Below, one piece after another: positions 16,487-24,958 of a stretch of DNA of 44,265 bases (position 1 is its first letter; every line of letters begins with the position of its first letter). Below the pieces are notes generated by a model that saw nothing but the letters and a program-made list of their open reading frames with translations, ran no database searches and had not been told where the DNA came from. The stretch comes from Acidobacteriota bacterium (GTDB lineage: Bacteria; Acidobacteriota; Terriglobia; Bryobacterales; Bryobacteraceae), in contig CANIVU010000073.1 in the NCBI GenBank assembly GCA_947470805.1, positions 1 through 44,265 on the forward strand. Direction: 5' to 3'. The translations under genes were made by a program, and so were the position numbers.

Positions 16487-17716
16487 ATGAAGCGCAACTT
16501 ATTTCCATTGCTAGGCATTGCGGTGGTCGTGGCCATCGCGGCGACCGGCGTGTTTTACGGTTTGTTTGTCGGTAAGATTAGCGGCGCCGCCCCGGCGGCA
16601 GGGTCGAATTCGGCGGGCATGGTCGTGGTTGCTCGCGCTGTCGACCGGGGCAATGTACTGACAGCGGCCGATGTGCGGCTGGTGCCGGCGAACGAACCGC
16701 GGGTAGAAGGCGCGTTTGGGAGCGTCGAAGAAGTTCTGGGGCGTACTGTTACCAAGGCGCTGGCTGCCAATGAGGCTGTGACGGCCGGGGCGCTGGCAGG
16801 TGCCAAGGCGCGTAGCAGCCTGACGATTCCGAAAGGGATGCGCGCCATTTCGATTCGCGTTGGGGATTCGACGGGGCTGGTGCCTTATCTGCGCTCCGGG
16901 AACCACATTGATGTGCAGTCGATTCAGGTACTTGGCACCGGCGAAACGGTGGTACGGACGATGTTGTCGAATGTTGAGGTGCTGAACGTTCACGTGGACG
17001 CGAGTCCGCAGCCGTCGCCATCGACCGTCGTGAACCTGTTGGTTCCGGTTCGCGATGTGGAGCGAGTCGCGCTGGCGGATTCGGCTACGAAGATGCGGAT
17101 TGTGCTGCGCAACGCCGATGACGAGGAGATTCTACCGGTGAGTCCGGCGAAAGCGGTGCCCGGGAAAGCCGGGACTGCGGTCGCTGGCGCTGTGGGTCCG
17201 CAGGTGACTTTTCAGGTGCGGATGGCGGCGGCGGCGGCCGAAACCATTCGTGAGATCTCGGCGCGCGCCGGTATGAGCACCGATGGGGCTGTACGCATCG
17301 GTGTGCTTCCAGCCGGCTGGAATGCCGAGGAACTGGAGCGGAACAAATCCCTGCGGGTTCTGACGACGGAGAACGTGAATTCGTCGCAGTGGCAAGAAGT
17401 ATCGCTGCAGGCCGGAGGGGCAGAGTCGAAGAGCGATTACGATCTCCGTCTGCGGCTGACGCCGCGTGGGGCCGGGAACGGTTCTTTGTTCCTGCGTGTG
17501 CGTCCGGAGTTGACGTTGCCGCAGCGCGGTGGCGTGAGCAGCCGGCGCTTCTCGGCGGATCTGCGGGTGCCGGATGGGCGATCGGTGCTGGTGGCTGGTT
17601 TTGAACGCGATGCGGCGGCTCCGGCGTTGGTCGAAAAACTCTTCCGCTCGCCGGCGGCTCCTTTGGCGGGCACTGAACTCTTGATGGTCGTTACGCCGCG
17701 TACGGCGGCGAAGTAG
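16487..17716 (+). CDS. cpaB: CpaB/RcpC-like pilus assembly protein with a secretin-like C-terminus
   Basis: The N-terminal half is a Flp/Tad pilus CpaB: one membrane segment (about 7-30), an SAF domain (about 45-105) and the RcpC-type region (about 110-215) with GMRAISIRVGDSTGLVPYLRSGNHIDV. After a linker, residues about 285-405 do not look like CpaB. They resemble the outer-membrane secretin core of CpaC/PilQ proteins: RVLTTENVNSSQWQEVSLQAG, a LRVRPELTL strand, DGRSVLVAGF, then LFRS...ELLMVVTPR at the very end, the usual secretin finish. The locus has no separate secretin gene. tadB starts 15 bases downstream. CpaB identity is firm; the secretin resemblance is my reading of motifs. Confidence 0.85.
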   Translation: MKRNLFPLLGIAVVVAIAATGVFYGLFVGKISGAAPAAGSNSAGMVVVARAVDRGNVLTAADVRLVPANEPRVEGAFGSVEEVLGRTVTKALAANEAVTAGALAGAKARSSLTIPKGMRAISIRVGDSTGLVPYLRSGNHIDVQSIQVLGTGETVVRTMLSNVEVLNVHVDASPQPSPSTVVNLLVPVRDVERVALADSATKMRIVLRNADDEEILPVSPAKAVPGKAGTAVAGAVGPQVTFQVRMAAAAAETIREISARAGMSTDGAVRIGVLPAGWNAEELERNKSLRVLTTENVNSSQWQEVSLQAGGAESKSDYDLRLRLTPRGAGNGSLFLRVRPELTLPQRGGVSSRRFSADLRVPDGRSVLVAGFERDAAAPALVEKLFRSPAAPLAGTELLMVVTPRTAAK

Positions 17717-17731
17717 GAATAGGCGGCAGGC

Positions 17732-18700
17732 GTGGCGGCAGCAATCGCAATCCTCTTCTTCATCACGACATTTTTGGCGGCGGCTACGGCTGTCCTCATC
17801 GCCGCCTTTATCCAGAGCCGTTTGCGCGCGCGCCAGGAAGCGCACCTGGAAATGACCGCGGTCTCGCCAGAGGACACCGGCGATTCGGTGCTCTTGAGCG
17901 AACCCTCGCACAGCTCGATCAGCCTGCTGGAGGTCGTGCTGAAGCAGTTGAATGTGATCGAGCACCTGCGGCGCGTTCTGGACGACGCCGGGCTCCGGTG
18001 GTCGGTCGGCCGGGTCGCCGCGACCATGCTGCTTCTGGGTGCAATTGGAGCGGCGCTGGTGATGGATGTCCGATGGCTGCCCACGGGTTCGTCACTGGCT
18101 GCGTTTGCCGCCGGAGTGGCCGTCCCGTACCTGTATATCTCCAAGCTTCGCCAGAAACGGTTGGATCAGTACGAGGCGCAGTTCCCGGACGCGCTGGAGA
18201 GTCTGGCTCGTGCGATGCGAGCTGGCCACCCGCTGCAAGGCGCAATCGAAACGTTAGCGAATGAAATGGCCGCGCCACTCGGACCGGAGTTCCGCCGCAT
18301 TCGCGATGAGCGCCGGTTGGGGATGCCCTGGAAGGTGACGCTGGAAAAGTTCTCGGAACGCGTACCGATCCTGGAAGTCCGCTTGTTCGTCGCCGCGGCC
18401 TTGGTCAGCACGCGCTCCGGCGGACGATTTACGGAAGTGCTGGAAAACCTCGCCGAAACGGTACGGGAAGGTGTGGCGTTGCGCGGTGAGATTCGCGCCG
18501 TTTCCGCCCATGGCCGGATGACGGGAGGCGTGCTGACCATCCTCCCGTTCGGCATCGCCACGATGTTGTACCTCACCAGCCCGGACTACCTGCTGGTTCT
18601 GGTGGACCACCCCTTGGGACCCACGATGATCGGAGCGGCGATCACTTTCGTCGTTGCGGGCCATTTTGTGATTCAGCGCATTGTGAAGATCCGAGTCTGA
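17732..18700 (+). CDS. tadB: Tad pilus inner-membrane platform protein TadB
   Basis: A 322-residue type II secretion F-domain protein. There is an N-terminal membrane helix, two central membrane segments (about 92-135), the cytoplasmic domain with FPDALESLARAMRAGHPLQGAIETLANE and RSGGRFTEVLENLAETVREG, and C-terminal hydrophobic segments. In Tad systems TadB and TadC form the platform on which the TadA ATPase acts to assemble Flp pili. It starts with GTG preceded by GGCAGG. tadC begins seven bases after the stop. Confidence 0.88.
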   Translation: MAAAIAILFFITTFLAAATAVLIAAFIQSRLRARQEAHLEMTAVSPEDTGDSVLLSEPSHSSISLLEVVLKQLNVIEHLRRVLDDAGLRWSVGRVAATMLLLGAIGAALVMDVRWLPTGSSLAAFAAGVAVPYLYISKLRQKRLDQYEAQFPDALESLARAMRAGHPLQGAIETLANEMAAPLGPEFRRIRDERRLGMPWKVTLEKFSERVPILEVRLFVAAALVSTRSGGRFTEVLENLAETVREGVALRGEIRAVSAHGRMTGGVLTILPFGIATMLYLTSPDYLLVLVDHPLGPTMIGAAITFVVAGHFVIQRIVKIRV

Positions 18701-18707
18701 GAAACGC

Positions 18708-19589
18708 ATGAACGAATTCGCCATACTAATCGGGTTCTTCCTCGCCGTGGTGGGCTGCATCACCGGCGTCGGGTATGTTTTCATGAACCGCGGCGGCGGC
18801 ACCGCTGCGATCGACACGCCGCCGGTCTCCTTCAAAGATACCCTTAAGAACTTCGGCGCACTCGTGCCCAAACGGTCGCAGCATGTCGAACACTACCGGC
18901 AACTGCTTAGCAATGCCGGCTATCGGCATCCCGACGCGCTCACCACCTTCTTCGGTATCAAAGCCGCCACCATCCTCAGCTTCGCCTCCGTTCTGGCGCT
19001 GGTGTCCCTCATCGCCGCCGGGGACTCTACGGGCGTCGTCATGGCTGTTATGGCGGGCGCTGGCATCGGCCACCTGTTGCCGGACCGGATCCTTCGGGCT
19101 ACCCATACACGCCGGGACAACTACCTCCGCAGTTCGCTCCCGGTGGCGCTGGAATTGATGATCCTGGGGCTGGAAGCCGGTCAGGGTTTGGACTCTGTTA
19201 TCGCCGAAACGGCCCGAGAGCTCGATACCACCCACCCGGAGCTTGCCGAGGAGTTCAATCTGGTTCTAATGGAAATACTCGCCAGCCGGAGCCGCCAGGA
19301 AGCACTTCGCGGCCTGGCCGACCGGAACTCGGAACCGGAAGTGAAGCGCATCGCCCAGGTCCTGATCGACGGTGACCGCTTCGGCACCGGCCTGGCGGGC
19401 GCGCTTCGCAATCAACTCCGCTTTCTCCGTACCCGCATGCGGCAATCGGCGCAGGAACAAGCCCGGAAAGTCAGCGTCAAGCTGGTCTTCCCCATCTTCT
19501 TCCTCATCTTCCCGGCCATCTTGCTGGTCACCCTTGGGCCGGCCGTCATTCTCGTCTTTAACGCCCTTTCGAAGATGCTGGCGATCTAG
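18708..19589 (+). CDS. tadC: Tad pilus inner-membrane platform protein TadC
   Basis: A 293-residue type II secretion F-domain protein and partner of TadB. It has an N-terminal membrane segment, a hydrophobic pair around 85-125, the cytoplasmic motif LPVALELMILGLEAGQGLDSVIAETARE and a C-terminal helix pair PIFFLIFPAILLVTLGPAVILVF. The gene closes the short cpaB-tadB-tadC run. Its TAG stop overlaps the stop of the convergent lhgO gene within a CTAG, so no intergenic space or terminator separates the two. Confidence 0.88.
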   Translation: MNEFAILIGFFLAVVGCITGVGYVFMNRGGGTAAIDTPPVSFKDTLKNFGALVPKRSQHVEHYRQLLSNAGYRHPDALTTFFGIKAATILSFASVLALVSLIAAGDSTGVVMAVMAGAGIGHLLPDRILRATHTRRDNYLRSSLPVALELMILGLEAGQGLDSVIAETARELDTTHPELAEEFNLVLMEILASRSRQEALRGLADRNSEPEVKRIAQVLIDGDRFGTGLAGALRNQLRFLRTRMRQSAQEQARKVSVKLVFPIFFLIFPAILLVTLGPAVILVFNALSKMLAI

Positions 19590-20779
19590 ACGAACCTCTC
19601 CACACGCGAGACGACTTCGTCGCCGATGGCCAGCGAGGCCGTTGCCCCCGGGCTCGGCGCGTTCAGCAAATGCAGCGCCCGCCGCCGGTCGGCGAACAGA
19701 AAGTCCTGCACCAGGTCCCCATTCGGCAGCATGGACTGTGCCCGTACTCCCGCCCCGCCCGGCGAGATGTCGTCCACCCGAATATCCGGTACCAGCCGTT
19801 GCAGCGATTCGCAGAATAGCTGCTTACTGAACGACCTCTTCACTTCATACCAACTCACCGCCGGATACCGCCGCAGGAACTTCCACAGTCCCGGGAACGA
19901 CAACGCATCCCACAAATCCGCCGCCACAAAATCGCGCTTGGTATAGCCTTCACGCGCAAAGGCCAGCACCGCGTTCGGCCCCGCCTCCACGCCCCCGTGA
20001 ATCAGTCGCGTAAAGTGCACGCCCAGGAACGGGAATGACGGGTCGGGCACCGGATAGATCAGGTGCCGGACCAACTCCTGCCGCTCCTTCCGGATCAGGT
20101 AATACTCACCGCGGAACGGCACGATGCGCATCTCCCGTTGCACGCCGCCCATCTCCGCCACACGGTCGCAATGCAGCCCGGCGCAGTTCACAATGAAATC
20201 CACTTCGCAGTCACCGGTGCCGGTCGACACCATCCACCCGCCGGCCGTCTCCCGCAGCCCCGTTACTCCCGAGGAGACCCTCACCTCGCCGCCCTGTTCT
20301 TCAATCTTCCGCACCAGCGCCGCGCACACGCCGGCATAGTCGACAATCCCTTCCTCAGGCACCCGCAGCGCGCGCACCCCGCCCACATGCGGCTCAATCT
20401 CCAGCATCCCCGCCCGGTCCAGCACCCGCAATCCGGCCAGTCCGTTCGCCGTCCCGCGTTCAAACAGGTCCATCATTCGCGGCACTTCTGCCTCACTCGC
20501 CGCCACCACCAGCTTCCCGCAGATCTCGTGTTTCACGCCGTTTTCCGCGCAAAACCGCACCATCTGGCGGATGCCCTCCACCGCCAATCGCGCCTTGTTC
20601 GACCCGGGCTTATAGTACAAACCCGCGTGCAGCACGCCGCTGTTGTGGCCCGTCTGATGCCGGCCCACGCCGCTCTCTTTTTCAAAAACGATCACGCGCA
20701 GCCCGGGCATCCGCTGCCCGAACCGGTACGCCGTCGCCAGTCCAATGATTCCGCCGCCAATGATTCCGATTGTTTTCAC
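19586..20779 (-). CDS. lhgO: L-2-hydroxyglutarate oxidase
   Basis: FAD-dependent enzyme that oxidises L-2-hydroxyglutarate to 2-oxoglutarate, a metabolite repair and lysine-breakdown step. The 397-residue protein starts with the dinucleotide fold GIIGGGIIGLATAYRF, followed by EKESGVGRHQTGHNSGVLHAGLYYKPGSNKARL, and has the family features IVPFRGEYYLI, HFTRLIHGGVEAGPNAVLAF and GGAGVRAQ. These fit LhgO better than glycerol-3-phosphate dehydrogenase. It lies alone on the minus strand, converging on tadC; the protease gene ends seven bases upstream of its start on the same strand. Confidence 0.93.
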   Translation of the reverse strand: MKTIGIIGGGIIGLATAYRFGQRMPGLRVIVFEKESGVGRHQTGHNSGVLHAGLYYKPGSNKARLAVEGIRQMVRFCAENGVKHEICGKLVVAASEAEVPRMMDLFERGTANGLAGLRVLDRAGMLEIEPHVGGVRALRVPEEGIVDYAGVCAALVRKIEEQGGEVRVSSGVTGLRETAGGWMVSTGTGDCEVDFIVNCAGLHCDRVAEMGGVQREMRIVPFRGEYYLIRKERQELVRHLIYPVPDPSFPFLGVHFTRLIHGGVEAGPNAVLAFAREGYTKRDFVAADLWDALSFPGLWKFLRRYPAVSWYEVKRSFSKQLFCESLQRLVPDIRVDDISPGGAGVRAQSMLPNGDLVQDFLFADRRRALHLLNAPSPGATASLAIGDEVVSRVERFV

Positions 20780-20786
20780 GAATCTA

Positions 20787-23207
20787 CTAGCGTACCGCCA
20801 AGCTCACCGTTCGCGGGCTGATCACTCCACCCGCCTCAATCGATACCGGCACGATACCCGCGCCCATATCCTCCGGCACCCGCACGTTCAATTGCACCAA
20901 CCCGGCCACCAACCCCGGCGCCGCCCCGCCATACAACACGGTGCAAACCCGCTCGCCAATGCGCACCGTCACCGGCGATGCCACCTGCGCATACGGCGCC
21001 CCGGCCAACTCGCCATCCGCCATCACTGGCCGCATCACGCCCAATCCCATTGCAAACAGCACAACAATGGACCCGCGCGCGGCCGGGTTGGCTTCGGAAT
21101 TCAAACTCCCATCCTCATTCAAAAACGCGCCGCCCCCGCGCCCCGAAGCGTTCGCCGTAAACAACGCCGGCGCCGTCCCGGCCACGTTTAACGTCAGCGA
21201 ATTTGTCAGCCGTCCGCGATACTCCAACTGCACCCGCACCACCGATTTCCCCGCCACATTAAACGGCACAATCACGCCCACCTGCCGGGAACTGGCGTAC
21301 AGCACCGGCGCCGCGGTGCCATCGAACAACACCCGCGTCTCGCCCGCCACCGTTCCCACCCGCCGTTGCGCCGTCAGCGTCAACCCGGCCAGTTCCGCCG
21401 GCCCGATATCCAGCCCGAACAGCGTCACAATCTCCCCCGGCGCCACCGACCCGGTAAAGTACGATGCGCCATTGACGAATCCCGCCGCCGTCAACACACC
21501 CGCCTGCGCAAACTGCGCCCGCAGGTCCAAGTCCCCTGTCACAGTGAACGTCTTCCGTGCCTCCCCACCGGTCAGCGTCCCGCCCCATCCCGCGAACGAA
21601 TAGCCATTCAACGGCGTCGCTGTAACCGTCACCGTCGACCCCTCGGCCAGGAATCCATTCACCGGCGCCGGTTCAATCACAATCCGCCCGCCCGCTGTCG
21701 GAGAAACACTCGTCAGCACCTGGTACGAACTGTCAAATCCCGCCGTGATCGTTCCGCCCTCGGCAACTGCCGTCACCGTGTGCCTTTGCCCGCCGCCGTC
21801 GCTCCAGTCCCTCCAAACGTGCGACGCCGCCCCGCCCTGCGTTGTCTGTGTCAACGTCTCGATGCTTATGTCATGCCGTGTCCCGGCCACCCAGGTAAAC
21901 CGCCGTGGTGATATGTAGGCGGTTCCGTCCACCTGAATGCGCAGCCCCGGCGGATTCGTCGTAACCGTTGTAATGGTGCTCCTCGTAAAACTGGCCGTGT
22001 AGCTCAACTGCCCCGACGTCGCCGCGAACCGGATCGGATTGGCGCTGCCGTGCGCGGAGAAAAATCCAAACCCGCTCCAGTTTGTAAACACAAATCCCGC
22101 CGCCGGTTCGGCTTCCAACTCCACCAGCCGGCCATCCGGTACAAACTCGTACTCCAACCCGGGCCGCATCACTATCCGACCACTCCCGGCCGGAGTCGCC
22201 GCCACCGGCAGGCGGAACATCCGCCGCATATGCGCCGTGTACACCGTCGTCGCCGGCGACGCGACAATCGTGTGCGTTCGCTCCCCAAAATCGCTCCACC
22301 GCGCGAACCACAGGTCGGCTCCCTCCACTGCCACGTCGGCCACCCCGATCGTATGCCGGGACCCCGCCGCCCAATCGAACTCCGCCGGCGTGCGCACCGT
22401 CCGCCCATCCACTACCACCGGGATCCCGTCCGGGTTCGAGGCGATCACCGTCTTCGCCGCTTGCCCGCCATACACCCGCACCACCGTGTCGATGTCGGAC
22501 GCTGCCAGCCCCGCCCGCTGCCCCAGCGGAATGCCCTCCGGAATCGTCTCCATCGCCACCGTCCCCGGCAACGCGAACCCGGTCGCCCCGTAGTGCATGA
22601 TCGAGTCGTAGGGATACGCACCCACGTCGTCGGCATTCGTAATTGCCTGCGAATACTGACTCAAATTGTCCCGCTCGATCGATCCCTCCCGCACCCGCAA
22701 GTACAAATCCCGGTCCTCCCGCGACTGCGTATGAAACAGCCCCACTGTATGGCCGATCTCGTGAATCAGCGACCCCTGCGAGCAATCGTCGATCACGTTA
22801 ATGAACTGCTGCCCGCCGATCATTCCGATGCTGGAACTGCACGACCCCGTTGTCCGCCGCCGAAACTGCAGATAGTTCGCCTCGTTCGTCCGCGCCACCA
22901 TCCGGATCGGCGTGCGCGTATTCCAATGCGCGATGGCGCCCTCGATCCGCGCGCGGTCCGGAATATCGCTATCGATCACGAACGGAATCGTACTGTTTGT
23001 CCACCGCGCATTCTGGCCGGACACCACCGCCGAAGCCCGCGAGCCCTTGCCCAGTCCTTCCACGGGACCCAAGACGATATCGCCCTGCCAAACGGCCTCG
23101 CCCTGCACCACTTCGAACCGAATCCGGCGCCCATCGATCTCGGCCTCACGCCAATCGCCCTGTCCCCAAACGCAAGCCACCGCCATCAATCCCAACAGGA
23201 ATCGCAT
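20787..23207 (-). CDS. Secreted astacin-like (M12A) metalloprotease with repeat domains and a TIGR03437 C-terminus
   Basis: An 806-residue secreted protein. The signal peptide is MRFLLGLMAVACVWG. The protease domain contains HEIGHTVGLFH (zinc ligands His149, His153, His159; catalytic Glu150) and a Met-turn SIMHYG (202-207), as in astacins. Residues about 260-580 hold three or four beta-rich repeats with WSDxGxxxHT and GYSFAGWGG elements, similar to bacterial divergent InlB-type repeats. The last 230 residues match the TIGR03437 module (NGASYFTGSVAPGEIVTLFG, APALFTANASG, GSIVVLFAMGLG), a domain I know chiefly from Solibacter. The role is probably digestion of external protein. Confidence 0.88.
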   Translation of the reverse strand: MRFLLGLMAVACVWGQGDWREAEIDGRRIRFEVVQGEAVWQGDIVLGPVEGLGKGSRASAVVSGQNARWTNSTIPFVIDSDIPDRARIEGAIAHWNTRTPIRMVARTNEANYLQFRRRTTGSCSSSIGMIGGQQFINVIDDCSQGSLIHEIGHTVGLFHTQSREDRDLYLRVREGSIERDNLSQYSQAITNADDVGAYPYDSIMHYGATGFALPGTVAMETIPEGIPLGQRAGLAASDIDTVVRVYGGQAAKTVIASNPDGIPVVVDGRTVRTPAEFDWAAGSRHTIGVADVAVEGADLWFARWSDFGERTHTIVASPATTVYTAHMRRMFRLPVAATPAGSGRIVMRPGLEYEFVPDGRLVELEAEPAAGFVFTNWSGFGFFSAHGSANPIRFAATSGQLSYTASFTRSTITTVTTNPPGLRIQVDGTAYISPRRFTWVAGTRHDISIETLTQTTQGGAASHVWRDWSDGGGQRHTVTAVAEGGTITAGFDSSYQVLTSVSPTAGGRIVIEPAPVNGFLAEGSTVTVTATPLNGYSFAGWGGTLTGGEARKTFTVTGDLDLRAQFAQAGVLTAAGFVNGASYFTGSVAPGEIVTLFGLDIGPAELAGLTLTAQRRVGTVAGETRVLFDGTAAPVLYASSRQVGVIVPFNVAGKSVVRVQLEYRGRLTNSLTLNVAGTAPALFTANASGRGGGAFLNEDGSLNSEANPAARGSIVVLFAMGLGVMRPVMADGELAGAPYAQVASPVTVRIGERVCTVLYGGAAPGLVAGLVQLNVRVPEDMGAGIVPVSIEAGGVISPRTVSLAVR

Positions 23208-23218
23208 ACTCCCATTTT

Positions 23219-23251
23219 CATTAAATTGGTGCCTGGCACCAATTTAATCTT
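23219..23251. repeat. REP-like palindrome, copy 1
   Basis: Contains the perfect palindrome AAATTGGTGCCTGGCACCAATTT around a single central base. A 33-base stretch recurs 120 bases further on with only two differences. It lies in the 156-base gap between the protease start and the thiE-like stop; that gap holds no gene. A stable hairpin could form in either strand. Confidence 0.85.
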
Positions 23252-23338
23252 TTCCCGCACGAATTAGCCCACAACGCCGCCAAAAGCCGCAAAAACACCC
23301 TAGATTCCAGGAAAAACCCCAGAAATCGCCGCCCCCAA

Positions 23339-23371
23339 CATGAAATTGGTGCCTGGCACGAATTTAATCTT
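23339..23371. repeat. REP-like palindrome, copy 2 (imperfect, overlaps the end of the thiE-like gene)
   Basis: Direct copy of the element at 23219-23251 with two substitutions, one of which (C to G in the right arm) breaks the palindrome. The stop codon of the minus-strand thiE-like gene (23364-23366) and its last two codons lie inside this copy. The two copies frame about 87 bases of unremarkable sequence, an arrangement like paired REP elements. Confidence 0.8.
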
Positions 23372-23885
23372 GGAACGCGGAAATGGACGCGAACCCCGCT
23401 GCTCCCACCGCTACACACTCTGCCGCGTTCCCCTCCGACACCCCGCCCAAAGCCAACACCGGGATCCCCACACGCCCGCAGGCCTCTCCCAATAACCCCA
23501 ATCCCAACGCCGGCCCGTACCCCGGCTTCGAAGGCGATGCAAAGATCGGGCTCAAAAACACATAGTCCGCCCCTTCCCCCGCCGCCCGTTCCACATCTCC
23601 AATCGAGTGGCACGATACCCCAATCAGAAAACCCGCCCCCACCCACCGCCGCACCAGAGAAGGTGCAATCGACGACCCCGGCAAATGCACTCCCGCCGCC
23701 CCCGCCGCCATCGCCACATCCACGCGCGTATTCACAATCACCCGCGGCCACCGCCCCACCAAATCCCGCACCATCTTCGTCAACGCCCGCGCCGCCAATT
23801 GCTTCTCCCGCACCTGCACCCAATCCACGCGCCTCAATACCCCCGGGCTAACCCCGCGCCCATCGGTAATCGCGCACCGGATCAT
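23364..23885 (-). CDS. Thiamine phosphate synthase/TenI-like protein
   Basis: A 173-residue TIM-barrel of the ThiE/TenI family, which joins the thiamine pyrimidine and thiazole or isomerises the thiazole. Visible: VQVREKQLAARAL, NTRVDVAMAAGAAGVHLPGSS, IGVSCHSIGDVERAAGEGADYVFLSPIFAS and GIPVLALGGVSEGNAAECVAVGAAGFASIS. It is shorter than ThiE (about 210), and HLPGSS replaces the usual HxGQxD, so a TenI-type tautomerase or another role is more likely than true synthase. It overlaps modC by ATGA. The last codons and stop come from a repeat element. Confidence 0.82.
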   Translation of the reverse strand: MIRCAITDGRGVSPGVLRRVDWVQVREKQLAARALTKMVRDLVGRWPRVIVNTRVDVAMAAGAAGVHLPGSSIAPSLVRRWVGAGFLIGVSCHSIGDVERAAGEGADYVFLSPIFASPSKPGYGPALGLGLLGEACGRVGIPVLALGGVSEGNAAECVAVGAAGFASISAFQD

Positions 23886-24958
23886 GACTTGATCAGCCGC
23901 AACGCCGCCGGCGGAATCTCCACCGCGAACTCCTCAGCCCGGGCCATTCCTTCCCAATCCGCCCGCGCAATCTCCGCCCGGAAATCACCGGCAAACAATA
24001 GCCGCGCTCGATCCGGCCCGGCCACCACGTGCAGCAACTCCAACCCCATCGTCCCCGCCGGCGCCCGCCCATCCCTTGGCCGCACCCGTACCTGCCCCGG
24101 CACCACGCACAGCGTCACGTGCGAACCCTTTAAATGCCCCGGATAGTACACCCCCGGAATCTCCCAATCCCCCACTCGCAACAGGCTCGTATTCCGCCCA
24201 GGATCGAGCGCCAATATCTCCGCCGCCAGCAGATTGTAAATCCCCATCTGCCGCGCAATCTCCACCGACCCCGGCGCGTCCATCACCCCCTGCGGCGTCC
24301 CGCTCTGCACAATCCGCCCCTGCCGGAATACATGCATCTGGTCGCCCAACTCCAACGCCTCCTCCAGGTCGTGCGTCACCAACAACGCCGGCATCGGGAA
24401 ATCGTGTTGCACTTCCCGCAAAATCGCATACAACTCCTGCCGCAACACCGCGTCCAATCCCTGCGCCGGCTCGTCCAAAAGCAGCACCCGCGGGCTCGCC
24501 AACAGCGCCCGCGCAATCGACCCGCGCTGCTTCTGCCCGCCCGAAAGTTCATGCGGCCGCCGCCCGCCCACCTCATGTAATTGGAACCGCTCCAGCATCT
24601 CGCTCACGCGCTTCCGCCGCTCCAAATTCTTCAGCGTCGCTGCGGCAAACTCCAAGTTCTCCCGCAGCGTCATGTGCGGAAACAGGGCGTAGTTCTGAAA
24701 CACATACCCGCATCGCCGCGCCTGCGGCTGCAGATGCACCCGTGTCGCGCCGTCGAACAGGATCGCGTCGTTCAGCAAGATGCGCCCTTCGTCGGGCCTC
24801 TCAAATCCCGCAATGCAATCCAGCGTCAACGTCTTGCCCGACCCGCTCGGGCCGAACAAAACCGTCACCCCGGCGCCCGCCTCAAACTGCACGTCCAGCG
24901 CGAACGCGCGCGAATCAGGGCCCGCCGGAAATGCCTTTCGCAGCCGCGCCGAAATCAT
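23882..24958 (-). CDS. modC: Molybdate ABC transporter ATP-binding protein
   Basis: The ATPase that drives molybdate (or tungstate) import. The 358-residue protein has Walker A GPSGSGKT, Q-loop VFQNYALFPHMTLREN, signature LSGGQKQR, Walker B VLLLDEPAQGLD and the H-loop THD. The C-terminal 120 residues probably form a TOBE-like regulatory domain. The ATG at 24958 is chosen because it overlaps the modB TGA as ATGA and begins the ABC domain; an open frame continues upstream within modB. The thiE-like gene overlaps its own stop in the same way. Confidence 0.9.
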   Translation of the reverse strand: MISARLRKAFPAGPDSRAFALDVQFEAGAGVTVLFGPSGSGKTLTLDCIAGFERPDEGRILLNDAILFDGATRVHLQPQARRCGYVFQNYALFPHMTLRENLEFAAATLKNLERRKRVSEMLERFQLHEVGGRRPHELSGGQKQRGSIARALLASPRVLLLDEPAQGLDAVLRQELYAILREVQHDFPMPALLVTHDLEEALELGDQMHVFRQGRIVQSGTPQGVMDAPGSVEIARQMGIYNLLAAEILALDPGRNTSLLRVGDWEIPGVYYPGHLKGSHVTLCVVPGQVRVRPRDGRAPAGTMGLELLHVVAGPDRARLLFAGDFRAEIARADWEGMARAEEFAVEIPPAALRLIKS

